Assembly (NCBI GenBank): GCA_016719395.1 | Contig: JADJZF010000004.1 | Location: 201,735 to 265,734, forward strand | Origin: Candidatus Amarobacter glycogenicus | GTDB lineage: Bacteria; Chloroflexota; Dehalococcoidia; Tepidiformales; Tepidiformaceae | Length of the DNA: 64,000 nucleotides | Direction: 5' to 3' | In this document: positions 33,697 through 42,548 of the stretch, piece after piece | How positions within the stretch are numbered: position 1 is the first letter of the stretch | Layout: each line of letters begins with the position of its first letter | Program-made: the position numbers and the translations under genes | The notes under the pieces: generated by a model | Databases searched by the model: none | Told to the model about the DNA's origin: nothing | What the model saw: the letters and a program-made list of their open reading frames with translations, nothing else

Positions 33697-34335
33697 ATGT
33701 CCAACCAGATGGGAATCTTCGACGTCCTCTACAACTGCCGCGCCATGCGCCGGATCAAGCCAAACCCCGTGCCGGAAGAGACACTGGTCAAGCTGATCGA
33801 TGCGGCGAACCAGGCCGCCTCTGGTTCGAACCAGCAAAACGGGCGCTGGATCGTCGTCCGGGATCGTGCTCAGAAGGAGAAGCTGGCGGAGATGAACCGC
33901 CGCGTTTTCGAGGCATACACCGGCCCATCCGGCGGCCGCGCAGGCTCGCTTCCCCACCAGTCCGAGGCCAAGCGCGCGCGGATGCTGGAAGCCGTGCGCT
34001 GGCAGGCTGAGCACTTCGCCGACATCCCGGCCATCGTGATCGCCTGCCTGCAGGTGGCGCTGCCACTTCGCGATTCGTTCGCGGCCGGGGCCGGGGCCGG
34101 TGGCTCCATCTGGCCCGGGGTCCAGAACCTGCTGCTCGCCGCGCGCGCTCTTGGACTGGCAGCGACTCCGACGACCTTCGCCATTGCCGACCGGGCCGAA
34201 GCCCGCGAAGTCCTGGCGCTGCCCGAAGCGATCGTGCCGTTCTGTGTGATCCCGGTGGGCTACCCGATGGGGAACTTCGGTCCAGTCACGCGCAAGCCGG
34301 TCAGCGAGATCATGCGCTGGGATCGCTGGTCGTAG
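33697..34335 (+). CDS. Nitroreductase-family protein
   Basis: The product is 212 residues. The FMN-binding N-terminus MGIFDVLYNCRAMRRIKPNPVPEETLVKLIDAANQAASGSNQQ, the middle SIWPGVQNLLLAARALGLAATPTT and the end CVIPVGYPMGNFGPVTRKPV are typical. It would reduce nitro compounds, quinones or related substrates with NAD(P)H. The physiological substrate is not known. It is divergent from the leftward gene at 33601. Confidence 0.88.
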   Translation: MSNQMGIFDVLYNCRAMRRIKPNPVPEETLVKLIDAANQAASGSNQQNGRWIVVRDRAQKEKLAEMNRRVFEAYTGPSGGRAGSLPHQSEAKRARMLEAVRWQAEHFADIPAIVIACLQVALPLRDSFAAGAGAGGSIWPGVQNLLLAARALGLAATPTTFAIADRAEAREVLALPEAIVPFCVIPVGYPMGNFGPVTRKPVSEIMRWDRWS

Positions 34336-34411
34336 GGGGGCGTCGCTTCACCCACCCCCGATCTGCCTCTACTCTTGAAGGACTCCCACCACCGAACCAG
34401 CGGAGGCTCCT

Positions 34412-35668
34412 ATGTCCGCACTCTCCCGCCTGGATCCCGAAGTAGCCGGGATCATCGAGCACGAACGAACGCGCCAGGTCGAGTCGCTCGAGATGATCGC
34501 GAGTGAAAACTACGCCAGCGCAGCCGTCCTCGAGGCAACCGGTTCGGTATTCACGAACAAATACGCCGAGGGTTACCCGGGCAAGCGCTACTACGCCGGC
34601 AACCAGTTCAGCGACGAACTCGAAAACCTGGCCATCGACCGCGCGAAGCGGCTCTTCCGCGTGGACCACGCGAATGTGCAGCCCACCAGCGGCGCCGAGG
34701 CCAATATGGCCGTCTACCAGGCCTTCGTGAACCCCGGCGACACCATCATGGGTATGGAGCTGAGCCAGGGCGGGCACCTCACCCACGGCTCGCCCGTCAA
34801 CTTCAGCGGCCGCCTCTACCACTTCGTCCCCTACACCGTCGACCGCGAAAGCGAAACCATCGACATGGCCGTCGTCCGCCGCCTCGCGAACGAATCGCGG
34901 CCGAAGATCATCGTCGCCGGTGCGACGGCCTATCCCCGTGCGATCGATTTCGCGGCCTTTGGCGAGATTGCCCGCGAATCGGGCGCCTTGCTCATGGTCG
35001 ACATGTCGCACATCGCCGGCCTCGTGGCGGGTGGCGTCCACATGTCGCCTGCCCCCTACGCCGATGTCGTGACCACCACCACCCACAAGACCCTTCGCGG
35101 TCCGCGCGGTGCACTCGCGCTTTCGAAGCTGGAACACGCGGACGCGCTCGACCGCGGCGTCTTTCCGGGCACCCAGGGTGGGCCGCATCTCCACAGCATC
35201 GCGGCCAAAGCGGTTGCCTTCGCGGAGGCCCTCAGGCCCGAATTCACGGTCTATGCGAAGCAGATTGTGACCAACGCCAGCGCACTCGCCGAAGAACTTG
35301 TTTCCGGCGGCGTTCGCCTCGTCTCCGGCGGTTCGGATAACCACCTGCTCCTGGTCGACTGCAACTCGGTCGATATCAGTGGTCTCAAGGCCCAGAACGC
35401 GCTCCAGGGGGCAGGGATCATCACCAACCGCAACACCATTCCCTACGACCAGCGGTCGGCCTACATCACCAGCGGACTGCGCATGGGCACGCCCGCGCTC
35501 ACTTCGCGCGGGATGAAGGAAGACGAGATGCGTCGCGTGGGCAAGTGGATCGTCCGCGTCCTGAAAGACCCGGATGGTGAAGGCGTCCGCGAGGCGGTCA
35601 ACGCCGAAGTGGCGGAGTTTGCGCGGGCCTATCCCGTGCCGGGGATCACTGACGCGATCGCCGTCTGA
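34412..35668 (+). CDS. glyA: Serine hydroxymethyltransferase
   Basis: The product is 418 residues, the normal length. It interconverts serine and glycine with tetrahydrofolate, supplying one-carbon units. IASENYASAAVLEATGSV, YPGKRYYAGNQFSDELE and the PLP lysine in TTTTHKTLRGPRG are conserved. The start has GGAGG nearby and the frame is intact. In a common active-site segment GGPLMH is here GGPHLHS. It stands alone, between nitroreductase and a leftward methyltransferase. Confidence 0.96.
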   Translation: MSALSRLDPEVAGIIEHERTRQVESLEMIASENYASAAVLEATGSVFTNKYAEGYPGKRYYAGNQFSDELENLAIDRAKRLFRVDHANVQPTSGAEANMAVYQAFVNPGDTIMGMELSQGGHLTHGSPVNFSGRLYHFVPYTVDRESETIDMAVVRRLANESRPKIIVAGATAYPRAIDFAAFGEIARESGALLMVDMSHIAGLVAGGVHMSPAPYADVVTTTTHKTLRGPRGALALSKLEHADALDRGVFPGTQGGPHLHSIAAKAVAFAEALRPEFTVYAKQIVTNASALAEELVSGGVRLVSGGSDNHLLLVDCNSVDISGLKAQNALQGAGIITNRNTIPYDQRSAYITSGLRMGTPALTSRGMKEDEMRRVGKWIVRVLKDPDGEGVREAVNAEVAEFARAYPVPGITDAIAV

Positions 35669-35701
35669 CTCACGGCCCGCCGCCAAAGCTGGGGGAAGCG
35701 C

Positions 35702-36271
35702 TCAGGCCGACGGTTTGACCGCCCGGAACCGGAAGGCGCCCTTGCCTTCGCGGATTGCCACTTCGCTGAAACCCGCGCGCCGGAGGCGTTCTTCGAAAGT
35801 TGCGGGCGGCACGATGACCATCGTGTCGAAGAGGTGCGAGAACCGGAACTTCAAGTTCAGGGTGCTATCGGAGCCGGCGAACGTGCCGCCCGGCCGGAGG
35901 ACCCGGAACGTCTCCGCCAGGAGGCGATCCTGTAGTTCTCGCGAAGGCACGTGGTGCAGCATGGTCATCGAGACTGCGCCGCTGAACGAGGCGTCGGCGA
36001 AGGGCATTTCGGTGGCATCGCCATGGCGGACATCAACGTTCGTCCCGTGCATGCGCGCGGCCAGGCTTTCGGCGAGGCGGTCGTCGATCTCGATGCTCGT
36101 AAGGTGTTCGAACCGTTCGCGAAGGACGTCGGTCGCCAGCCCGGGCCCCGGCCCGATTTCGAGGACATTCTGCCCGAGGTCGTACTCGCGAAGGACCCAC
36201 GGGATGACCGTGGACTTCAGGGTCTTGCCCCATTCGACGGAACTGCAGAATCTCCGGTGGTATCGGTTCAT
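35702..36271 (-). CDS. Class I SAM-dependent methyltransferase
   Basis: The product is 189 residues from the ATG at 36271 (MNRYHRRFCSSVEWGKTL). Motif I is VLEIGPGPGLATDVL, motif II SIEIDDRLA, then GDATEMPFADASF and MLHHV, and RVLRPGGTFAG closes the core. This is the methyltransferase domain 11 type. The substrate is unknown. It is convergent with glyA and divergent from the rpsF operon. Confidence 0.88.
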   Translation of the reverse strand: MNRYHRRFCSSVEWGKTLKSTVIPWVLREYDLGQNVLEIGPGPGLATDVLRERFEHLTSIEIDDRLAESLAARMHGTNVDVRHGDATEMPFADASFSGAVSMTMLHHVPSRELQDRLLAETFRVLRPGGTFAGSDSTLNLKFRFSHLFDTMVIVPPATFEERLRRAGFSEVAIREGKGAFRFRAVKPSA

Positions 36272-36329
36272 CACGGGAGTCTAGCGGGTCGCGGGGCGTG
36301 GTCACACGGTTGGCGAGTATTCCGCTGCG

Positions 36330-36358
36330 TTGAGCCGAAGATTGTCGCGTGGTACCTT
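36330..36358 (+). promoter_or_regulatory. Putative promoter of the rpsF-ssb-rpsR operon
   Basis: TTGAGC (36330-36335) and TACCTT (36353-36358) are 17 bp apart, about 70 bp upstream of the rpsF start. It is a plausible sigma70-type promoter. Confidence 0.45.
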
Positions 36359-36425
36359 GTGCGTTCGCGCCGGGAGCCCGGTCCTCTTCTGTTGAGGACA
36401 AACCCATCGCCCGGCTTGAGGATTC

Positions 36426-36934
36426 ATGAGGGAATATGAACTGACGGTGGTCTATGACCTTGCCGTCGCTGAAACGGGTGGTCCGGATGCGGGCCCCCAG
36501 CGCCTCACCAGCCTTGTTGAAGGCCGAGGCGGGAAGATGCTCAAAGTTGACCACTGGGGCCGTCGCCGTATGGCCTACCCGATTGGCCGCGCGATCGACG
36601 GCGACTACGTGGTTACCCGGATCGATTTCGACCCATCGAGCCTGGCCTCCCTGGAGGCTGCGCTGAAGATCGACGAGAAGGTGTACCGCCACCTGGCGGT
36701 GCGTGCCGACGAACTGCCGCCGCCGCCGCCGCCGCGAGAGCCCCGTCAGCCCATCGCAAGCGCGGAAGCGCCGGCTGCCGCCCCCGCCGTTGCGGAAGAA
36801 GCGCCTGCACCAGCCGAGGCTGCTCCTGCAGCGGAGCCTGAGGTAGCCGCCCCGCCAAGGCCGAAGCGCCCGGGGAAGCTGTTGCCGAAGCGGAAGCGCC
36901 TGCAGCCGAGGCGGAAGCACCCGCCGAAGAATAA
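36426..36934 (+). CDS. rpsF: 30S ribosomal protein bS6, one base missing near the C-terminus
   Basis: The core, MREYELTVVYDL to KVDHWGRRRMAYPIGRAIDGDYVV, is typical bS6, which binds bS18 and the 16S rRNA platform. It carries a long Pro/Ala/Glu-rich tail. Read straight on, the tail becomes basic and overruns the ssb start. After adding one base at the CCCC near 36853 it reads AKAEAPGEAVAEAEAPAAE and ends at the TAA 36932-36934, 12 bp before ssb. The second reading agrees with acidic bS6 tails and normal operon spacing, so a lost C is likely (sequence error or recent mutation). The order rpsF-ssb-rpsR is the standard bacterial one. Confidence 0.9.
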
Positions 36935-36946
36935 GGAAACGAAACC

Positions 36947-37405
36947 ATGGCCGGCCTGAACAAAGTCATGCTCATTGGTAACGCAGGGAAAGACGCCGAA
37001 CTGCGGTACATGGCGTCGGGCACCCCGCAATGCAAGTTCTCGCTCGCGGTGAACAACCGGCGGCGCAACCAGCAGACCAACGAATGGGAAGACAACACTG
37101 AGTGGTTCAACATTCTCATTTGGGGCGACCAGGCCGAACGGGTTTCGCAGTACATCACCAAGGGCAAGCAGCTCTACCTTGAGGGCCGCCTGCAGACCCG
37201 CAGCTGGGATGGCGATGACGGCCAGAAGCACTACATGACCGAGGTTGTCGCCAACGTCGTCCAGCTCCTCGGCAGCCGCGAAGGCGGCGGCCAGGCGAGC
37301 GGCGGTGGCGGCGACGAGTGGGGCAGCGGTACTCCCGCCCGCCCCCGCGCCGGAGGCTTCAGTCGCGGCGGCGACATGGAAGTCGACGACCTGCCCTTCG
37401 AATAA
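36947..37405 (+). CDS. ssb: Single-stranded DNA-binding protein
   Basis: The product is 152 residues. The OB fold covers the first 110 residues (MAGLNKVMLIGNAGKDAELRYMASG, then CKFSLAVNN, TEWFNILIWGDQAERV and YLEGRLQTRSWDGDDGQKHYMTEVV). A Gly-rich linker follows, then the acidic tip DDLPFE that recruits replication and repair partners. It is the middle gene of the rpsF-ssb-rpsR operon. Confidence 0.96.
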   Translation: MAGLNKVMLIGNAGKDAELRYMASGTPQCKFSLAVNNRRRNQQTNEWEDNTEWFNILIWGDQAERVSQYITKGKQLYLEGRLQTRSWDGDDGQKHYMTEVVANVVQLLGSREGGGQASGGGGDEWGSGTPARPRAGGFSRGGDMEVDDLPFE

Positions 37406-37487
37406 CCGACTCCCGCGGGCGCCTCTGCGCCCGCCCCACCCGGTCCCTCCCAAGAGGAGGGTCGAACCCATCGGGAAGGAATACACC

Positions 37488-37808
37488 ATGGCATCTGAAG
37501 AACGTTCTGAACGAAGCTCCGAAGGGGGCGATCGGCCCGCGCGGCCACAGCGCCCGCGTTACGGCGGCCGTCGCAAGGTCTGCCGCTTCTGCGTCGACAA
37601 GATCAAGGGCGCCGACTACAAAGATGTTGGCCGCCTGCGCATGTACATCAGCGACCGTGGCAAGATCGAACCGCGGCGCAAGACGGGCACCTGCCTGAAG
37701 CACCAGCGGCTCGTGTGCACGGCGATTAAGCGGGCACGCCACCTCGCCTTGCTGCCCTACACGCTCGCGCACGTGCGGCAGACCGGCGTCTTCCCAATAC
37801 GAGGCTAA
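37488..37808 (+). CDS. rpsR: 30S ribosomal protein bS18
   Basis: The product is 106 residues from the ATG at 37488. The core (KVCRFCVDKIKGADYKDVGRL, ISDRGKIEPRRKTGTCLKHQRLV, IKRARHLALLPYT) is typical. The CRFC and TC cysteines recall the zinc-binding C+ form of bS18. The N-terminal 30 residues are a hydrophilic extension. It partners with bS6 encoded upstream. Confidence 0.96.
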   Translation: MASEERSERSSEGGDRPARPQRPRYGGRRKVCRFCVDKIKGADYKDVGRLRMYISDRGKIEPRRKTGTCLKHQRLVCTAIKRARHLALLPYTLAHVRQTGVFPIRG

Positions 37809-37844
37809 GCACCACCCCGGGCGCCCCGCCCTCCGAGGAGACCC

Positions 37845-38852
37845 ATGGCCCGTCGTGACCGAACAACCGGCCTGCCCCGGCCACGTCCCCGCAAGGAAGC
37901 AAAATCGAAGAGCCGGTTCTCGATGGACGAGGGCCAGCAGCTTCGTGCTGTCTGGGCGGTCGGTGGCTTGCTTATCGCCGTCCTCGTCCTGGTTTTCGGG
38001 TATCGCTGGTTCGAAGCCAACTACCTCCACCCGGACAAGACGATCCTCCGCGTTGGGGAAGAGAAGTACTCGCTGAGGTACTACACAGACCGGCTGTTCC
38101 TCGCGGCGCAATCCAACGCCGGCACGGGCACGAACGTCTCAATCCTCGAGCAGACGTTGCTCACCGAGCTGGAGGACGAGGCGCTCGCCAAGATCCTCGC
38201 ACAAGAGAAGGGCATCACCGTCTCCGACGAGGAAACGTCGGCGGAGATCGCGGCCCAACTGGGTGTGCCCGCGGGCGGCGCCGGTAGCACGTTCGACACG
38301 CTCTACCGGCAGCGGCTGACGACGGTGAAGATGAGCGATGGCGCCTATCGCCGGTACACCGAGGCCCAGGTCTACATCAACAAACTGAAGGCGAAGCTCG
38401 CCGAGGAGATCGGAAATACCGGCGAAGTCGTGACCCTCCGTGCCGTTGTCCTCGCTTCGAAAGAGGATGCCGACAAGGTCCTGGCACGGGTGAACACCGG
38501 CGAAAACCTTGGGTCCGTCGCCCAGGCGGCTTCGACCGACATCTCTTCCCGGCAGAATGACGGACTGATGGAACCCACGCCGACACGCATGCTGCCCGAT
38601 GCGGTCCGGGCGGCCATCGATGGCAAATCCGCGGGCTCCGATCTCATCGGCCCGCTGGAAGTCGCCGGGAGCTTCTGGGTGTTCCGGATCGAGAAGCGAG
38701 ATACCCAGGGGGTCTACACCGAGACGCAGAAGGGGCAGTTGGCCGACTTCGCCCTCCAGGATGGAGTTGCCGCCAAGCGATCAGGCGTCACCATCAAGCT
38801 CGATATGGACAGCCGCGACTACGAATGGGCGAATGAGCACGCAGGGGACTGA
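37845..38852 (+). CDS. Membrane-anchored SurA/parvulin-like foldase
   Basis: The product is 335 residues. A basic N-terminus is followed by one membrane segment (about residues 34-53), then a SurA_N-like helical domain (RVGEEKYSLRYYTDRLFL, LLTELEDEALAKILAQEKGITVSDEE). A rotamase-like domain follows (VVTLRAVVLASKEDADKVLARVNTGENLGSVAQAAS, then LIGPLEVAGSFWVFRIEKRD). It probably helps secreted proteins fold at the outer face of the membrane. The stop overlaps the start of hom by 20 bases, so the two are cotranscribed. Confidence 0.82.
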   Translation: MARRDRTTGLPRPRPRKEAKSKSRFSMDEGQQLRAVWAVGGLLIAVLVLVFGYRWFEANYLHPDKTILRVGEEKYSLRYYTDRLFLAAQSNAGTGTNVSILEQTLLTELEDEALAKILAQEKGITVSDEETSAEIAAQLGVPAGGAGSTFDTLYRQRLTTVKMSDGAYRRYTEAQVYINKLKAKLAEEIGNTGEVVTLRAVVLASKEDADKVLARVNTGENLGSVAQAASTDISSRQNDGLMEPTPTRMLPDAVRAAIDGKSAGSDLIGPLEVAGSFWVFRIEKRDTQGVYTETQKGQLADFALQDGVAAKRSGVTIKLDMDSRDYEWANEHAGD

Positions 38853-40196
38853 CGCCGGGGCGCGTGAAATCGGCGTTGGCCTGATCGGGCTGGGCGTCGT
38901 TGGCGGCGGCGTGGCCCAGGCGCTCATCGAGCGGAAGGATTACTTCGCCCGCCAGGTGGGGCGTCGTTGGTCGTGCGGCGCGCGGCCGTCCGTGACCTTT
39001 CGAAGCCCCGGACAGTCGACTTGCCGGCCGGTTTGCTGACGACCGACGTCAACGATGTGCTCGGCGACCCGTCGATCGACATCATCGTGGAAGTCATCGG
39101 TGGCGAAGAGCCGGCCGGTTCGTTTATCCGTGCCGCCCTTCAGGCGGGCAAGCATGTGGTGACGGCGAACAAGGAACTGATGGCGAAATCCGGCCCGGAG
39201 TTGCTGGCTGAAGCCCACAGCCGCGGACTCGACATCATGTTCGAGGCGAGCGTGGGGGGCGGGATCCCGCTCATCGCGCCACTCCGCCGGGACCTGCTGG
39301 CGAACCGGATCGCGTCGATCCGGGCGATCATCAACGGGACGACCAACTACATCCTCACCGGATTGGCCCGGACCGGAGCCGTCGGCCAGGCGCTGCGCGC
39401 GCAGGGCATCGAGCCCCCAGGCGGAGCGGGTTTCGCCGAGGCCCTCGCCGACGCCCAGCGCCTGGGCTACGCGGAGTCCGACCCGACGAACGACGTGGAG
39501 GGCTACGACGCCGCCTACAAGCTGGCGATCATGGCGACCCTGGGCTTCCGCAGCCGCGTGCGCCCCAGCCAGATCGACACTACGGGCATCACAAAGCTCC
39601 ATCCCCGGGACTTCCAGTACGCCCAGGAACTCGGATACGTGATCAAGCTGCTGGCTATAGCGGAGCGCATCGACGGCGGCATCGTTGCCCGCGTCGCACC
39701 GGCCTTCATTCCGAATACCGAGCCGCTCGCAAAGGTGGACGGCGTTTATAACGCCGTCCAGATCGAAGGCGACCTGACGGGGACGGTGCTCTTCCAGGGA
39801 CGGGGCGCCGGGGCGGAACCGACAAGCTCGGCCGTCGTCGCCGACCTGCTCGATCTGTCGCATGCGATCGTCCTCGGCAACCGGGAACGGAAGTACTGGG
39901 GCCCGGAAGGCGACCTCCCCGTGCTCGGGCTGGAACACCTGCACACGCGGTACTATGTGCGCGTGACCGTGAACGACAGGCCCGGAGTGCTCGCCCAGAT
40001 CGCCCAGACGCTCGGAGACCACTCCGTGAGCATCGCCGCCGTGAGCCAGAAGGAAGCGGATTCGGATGCTCAGACGGCGGAACTGGTGATCATGACGCAC
40101 CGGGCCAAGGAAGGTTCGATGCGGACTGCGCTGCGCGCCATCGAAGCGCTGCCGGTGGTGAACCAGGTGTCGTCGTTCCTCCGCGTGGAGGGCTAG
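38833..40196 (+). CDS. hom: Homoserine dehydrogenase, one base missing near the N-terminus
   Basis: The ATG at 38833 opens MSTQGTDAGAREIGVGLIGLGVVGGGVAQAL with the NAD(P)-binding GxGxxG. At the GGGG run 38958-38961 the frame is lost; adding one G continues into LVVRRAAVRDLSKPRTVDLP and the rest, which is intact. The rest carries the catalytic core (ANKELMAKSGPELLAEA, GGGIPLIAPLRRDLLANRI, GYAESDPTNDVEGYDAAYKLAIMA) and a C-terminal ACT domain (VRVTVNDRPGVLAQIAQTLG) for feedback control by threonine. Restored length is about 454 residues. It makes homoserine from aspartate semialdehyde, upstream of thrC in the same operon. Confidence 0.92.
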
Positions 40197-40198
40197 GC

Positions 40199-41206
40199 AT
40201 GGCCGGCGAGTCCCAGGCACAGGCACTCGGCGAGATCATCACGTGGCTCGAACAGCAGATTCGCACGAGCCGCGAAGAGCAGCTTCGGCAGCTGGCGCAA
40301 CTCGACCAGCTGCGCCGCCAGGTGCACGACCTCTCGGAAGAGGTCGCCGGGGCCGAGCGATCCGTCAGGGAAATCGACCCGAAGCTGGCGCCGTTCAAGG
40401 GATTCCCGGAGAAGATCCGGGCGCTCGACGAATCATCGGAACACGTTCGCCAGGCCATCAGCGCGAACAAGTCCGAAACGGACAACGCCCTGCGTTTGCT
40501 GCGCGCCGAAGCCGATTATGACCGCCAGGAACGCAGCGAAGCGATCCGCCGGATCGATAGCGCAGCGAGCCAGCTCGGGCTGGTGCTCGCGGACATCTCC
40601 CAGGTTCAGAACCAGACGGCCCAGGTGAGCCAGACGCTCCAGACCGTGTTGGAGCGCCAGCGCGAAGTAGAGGCTCACCTCGAACAATTTGGCCTGCGCC
40701 TCGATCGCACGATCGAGGTGAACCGGGACCTCGAAGAGCGAGTGAAGACGGTGGTCTTCGAAGGCCTCGATGATCGGTTCGACGTTGTTTTCGAACGGTT
40801 GCAAGTGGTCGGCGAGATGGTGAAGCGCAACGAAGACGTGATCGCCGGGGTGGCGAACGAGCGGAGCCTGCGCCAGGACCTGATCGACGAGCTTTCCGTC
40901 TGGCGCGAAGAGCACAACCGGATCGACGGACGCCTGAACACGCTCGAGGAAGCGAGCGACAAGGTCATGGCGCAGATCGACAAGGTCCATGGGGAGGTAA
41001 CGCTGCTCGAAGGGCGGCACTCCGGGCTGGGCGAGCGCGTCTCCAACATCCGCAAGGACATCGCTGAAGTCGTCGACCACGTGCGCGAGGAGTTCGCGAA
41101 GTACAACGCGATGATGGAGAAGCAGCGCCGGAAGCAGATCCAGGTGCTCGAACAGGAACTGCGCGAGGCGAAGTTCCATGCATTTCGCCCGCCGGAGGAA
41201 CCGTGA
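40199..41206 (+). CDS. Coiled-coil protein between hom and thrC
   Basis: The product is 335 residues, nearly all heptad-type coiled coil (for example QLRQLAQLDQLRRQVHDLSEEV, ISQVQNQTAQVSQTLQTVLERQREVEAHLEQF), with no membrane segment or catalytic motif. It starts 3 bp after hom and its end overlaps the thrC start by four bases, so the three genes are tightly coupled. The architecture recalls cytoskeletal or chromosome-associated scaffold proteins more than an enzyme. Its role in the threonine operon is unknown. Confidence 0.7.
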   Translation: MAGESQAQALGEIITWLEQQIRTSREEQLRQLAQLDQLRRQVHDLSEEVAGAERSVREIDPKLAPFKGFPEKIRALDESSEHVRQAISANKSETDNALRLLRAEADYDRQERSEAIRRIDSAASQLGLVLADISQVQNQTAQVSQTLQTVLERQREVEAHLEQFGLRLDRTIEVNRDLEERVKTVVFEGLDDRFDVVFERLQVVGEMVKRNEDVIAGVANERSLRQDLIDELSVWREEHNRIDGRLNTLEEASDKVMAQIDKVHGEVTLLEGRHSGLGERVSNIRKDIAEVVDHVREEFAKYNAMMEKQRRKQIQVLEQELREAKFHAFRPPEEP

Positions 41207-42270
41207 GGAATCCCAGTCCCCAGGTCCGCGGGGTGCTGCACAAGTGGGGGAACGTGCTCCCGCTGACCGAGAGCACGCCTCGCATCTCTCTTGGCGAAGG
41301 TGACACGCCCCTGGTCCGCTCCTCGGCGCTCGAGCGGGAGTGCGGGCTCGATGAGCTCTGGTTCAAACTCGAAAGCTGCAATCCCACCGGGTCATTCAAA
41401 GACCGGGGCATGGTTGTCGCTGTAGCCAAAGCGATGGAGTCCGGCGCGCGCGCGATCATGTGCGCCAGCACGGGAAACACGAGTGCCAGCGCCGCCGCCT
41501 ATGCCGCCCATTGCGGGTTGGACTGCTTTGTCCTTGTCCCCGGTGGCAGGGTGGCAGCCGGGAAGATGGCCCAGGCAATGGCTTACGGCAGCCGCATAAT
41601 CGAGGTCGAAGGCAATTTCGATGACGCGCTCAACGCCGCTCGGGAACTGACGGCGAAGCACCCGGTCGCGCTGGTGAACTCGGTCAACCCGTTCCGGATC
41701 CAGGGCCAGAAGACCGCTGCCTACGAAATCTGCGAATCGCTCGGCGAAGCGCCCGATATCCTGGCGATCCCGGTCGGCAACGCGGGCAACATCACCGCGT
41801 ACTGGAAGGGCTTCGGCGAATGTGCTGAGACCGGCAGGGCGACGCTCCACCCGCGGATGTTCGGGTTCCAGGCCGCCGGAGCCGCGCCGCTTGTCAGTGG
41901 CAAGCCCGTTGCGGAGCCGGAGACGGTCGCCACGGCCATCCGGATTGGGAATCCGGCGAGCTGGGCGGGGGCGATCGGCGCCCGTGACGAGAGCCAGGGT
42001 CTCATCGAAGCGGTTACCGACGAGGAGATCCTGGAAGCCTATCGCCTGCTCGCTCGCAAGGAAGGGTTGTTCGTTGAGCCTGCCAGCGCCGCGAGTGTCG
42101 CTGGACTGCTGAAGCATGGCCGTGGGGGCACGATGCGCGGGGGCCGCGCAGTGGCGATCCTCACGGGGAACGGCCTGAAAGACCCGGACACCGCCGTCAG
42201 CCAGTACCGGCCAGACGTGACGAGAGCATCGGCCACTCTCGAAGGTGTCGAACGCGCGCTGGGCTGGTAG
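41203..42270 (+). CDS. thrC: Threonine synthase
   Basis: The product is 355 residues from the GTG at 41203 (GTGA overlap with the preceding stop). The PLP lysine lies in NPTGSFKDRGMVVAV, and ASTGNTSASAAAYAAHCGL forms the phosphate-binding loop. It converts O-phosphohomoserine to threonine. The kinase thrB is not in the window. The compact size matches the short bacterial class. Confidence 0.93.
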   Translation: MRNPSPQVRGVLHKWGNVLPLTESTPRISLGEGDTPLVRSSALERECGLDELWFKLESCNPTGSFKDRGMVVAVAKAMESGARAIMCASTGNTSASAAAYAAHCGLDCFVLVPGGRVAAGKMAQAMAYGSRIIEVEGNFDDALNAARELTAKHPVALVNSVNPFRIQGQKTAAYEICESLGEAPDILAIPVGNAGNITAYWKGFGECAETGRATLHPRMFGFQAAGAAPLVSGKPVAEPETVATAIRIGNPASWAGAIGARDESQGLIEAVTDEEILEAYRLLARKEGLFVEPASAASVAGLLKHGRGGTMRGGRAVAILTGNGLKDPDTAVSQYRPDVTRASATLEGVERALGW

Positions 42271-42548
42271 CGGGCGCACTGCCGTGGTGAGCTGGCTCCG
42301 TCGTCGGGTTCTTGGAGGCGCGGTGCGCCCAATCTTCGCGAACCGGGTAGTATCGCGCTTCGAGGTTGAGTGAAATGAAGGTCCGCGAACGCACCATCGT
42401 CTGCTCCGCCGCGGCATAAAGGCCGCGCGAAGGGACTGGTCCATGCCAGTTCGCCGCCCCGGTAACCCCGGGGCTGTTTCGCGTCGCGCCCGTCCTCGGC
42501 GCCCGCCCTTCCCCGTGGAGGGCCGATTCACAAAGGTCAGCAGTCTCC

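Noticed and set aside
42271..42548. Riboswitch or T-box leader before the MFS gene
   Set aside because: Two short hairpins are present, but no T-box core or known riboswitch consensus could be recognised.
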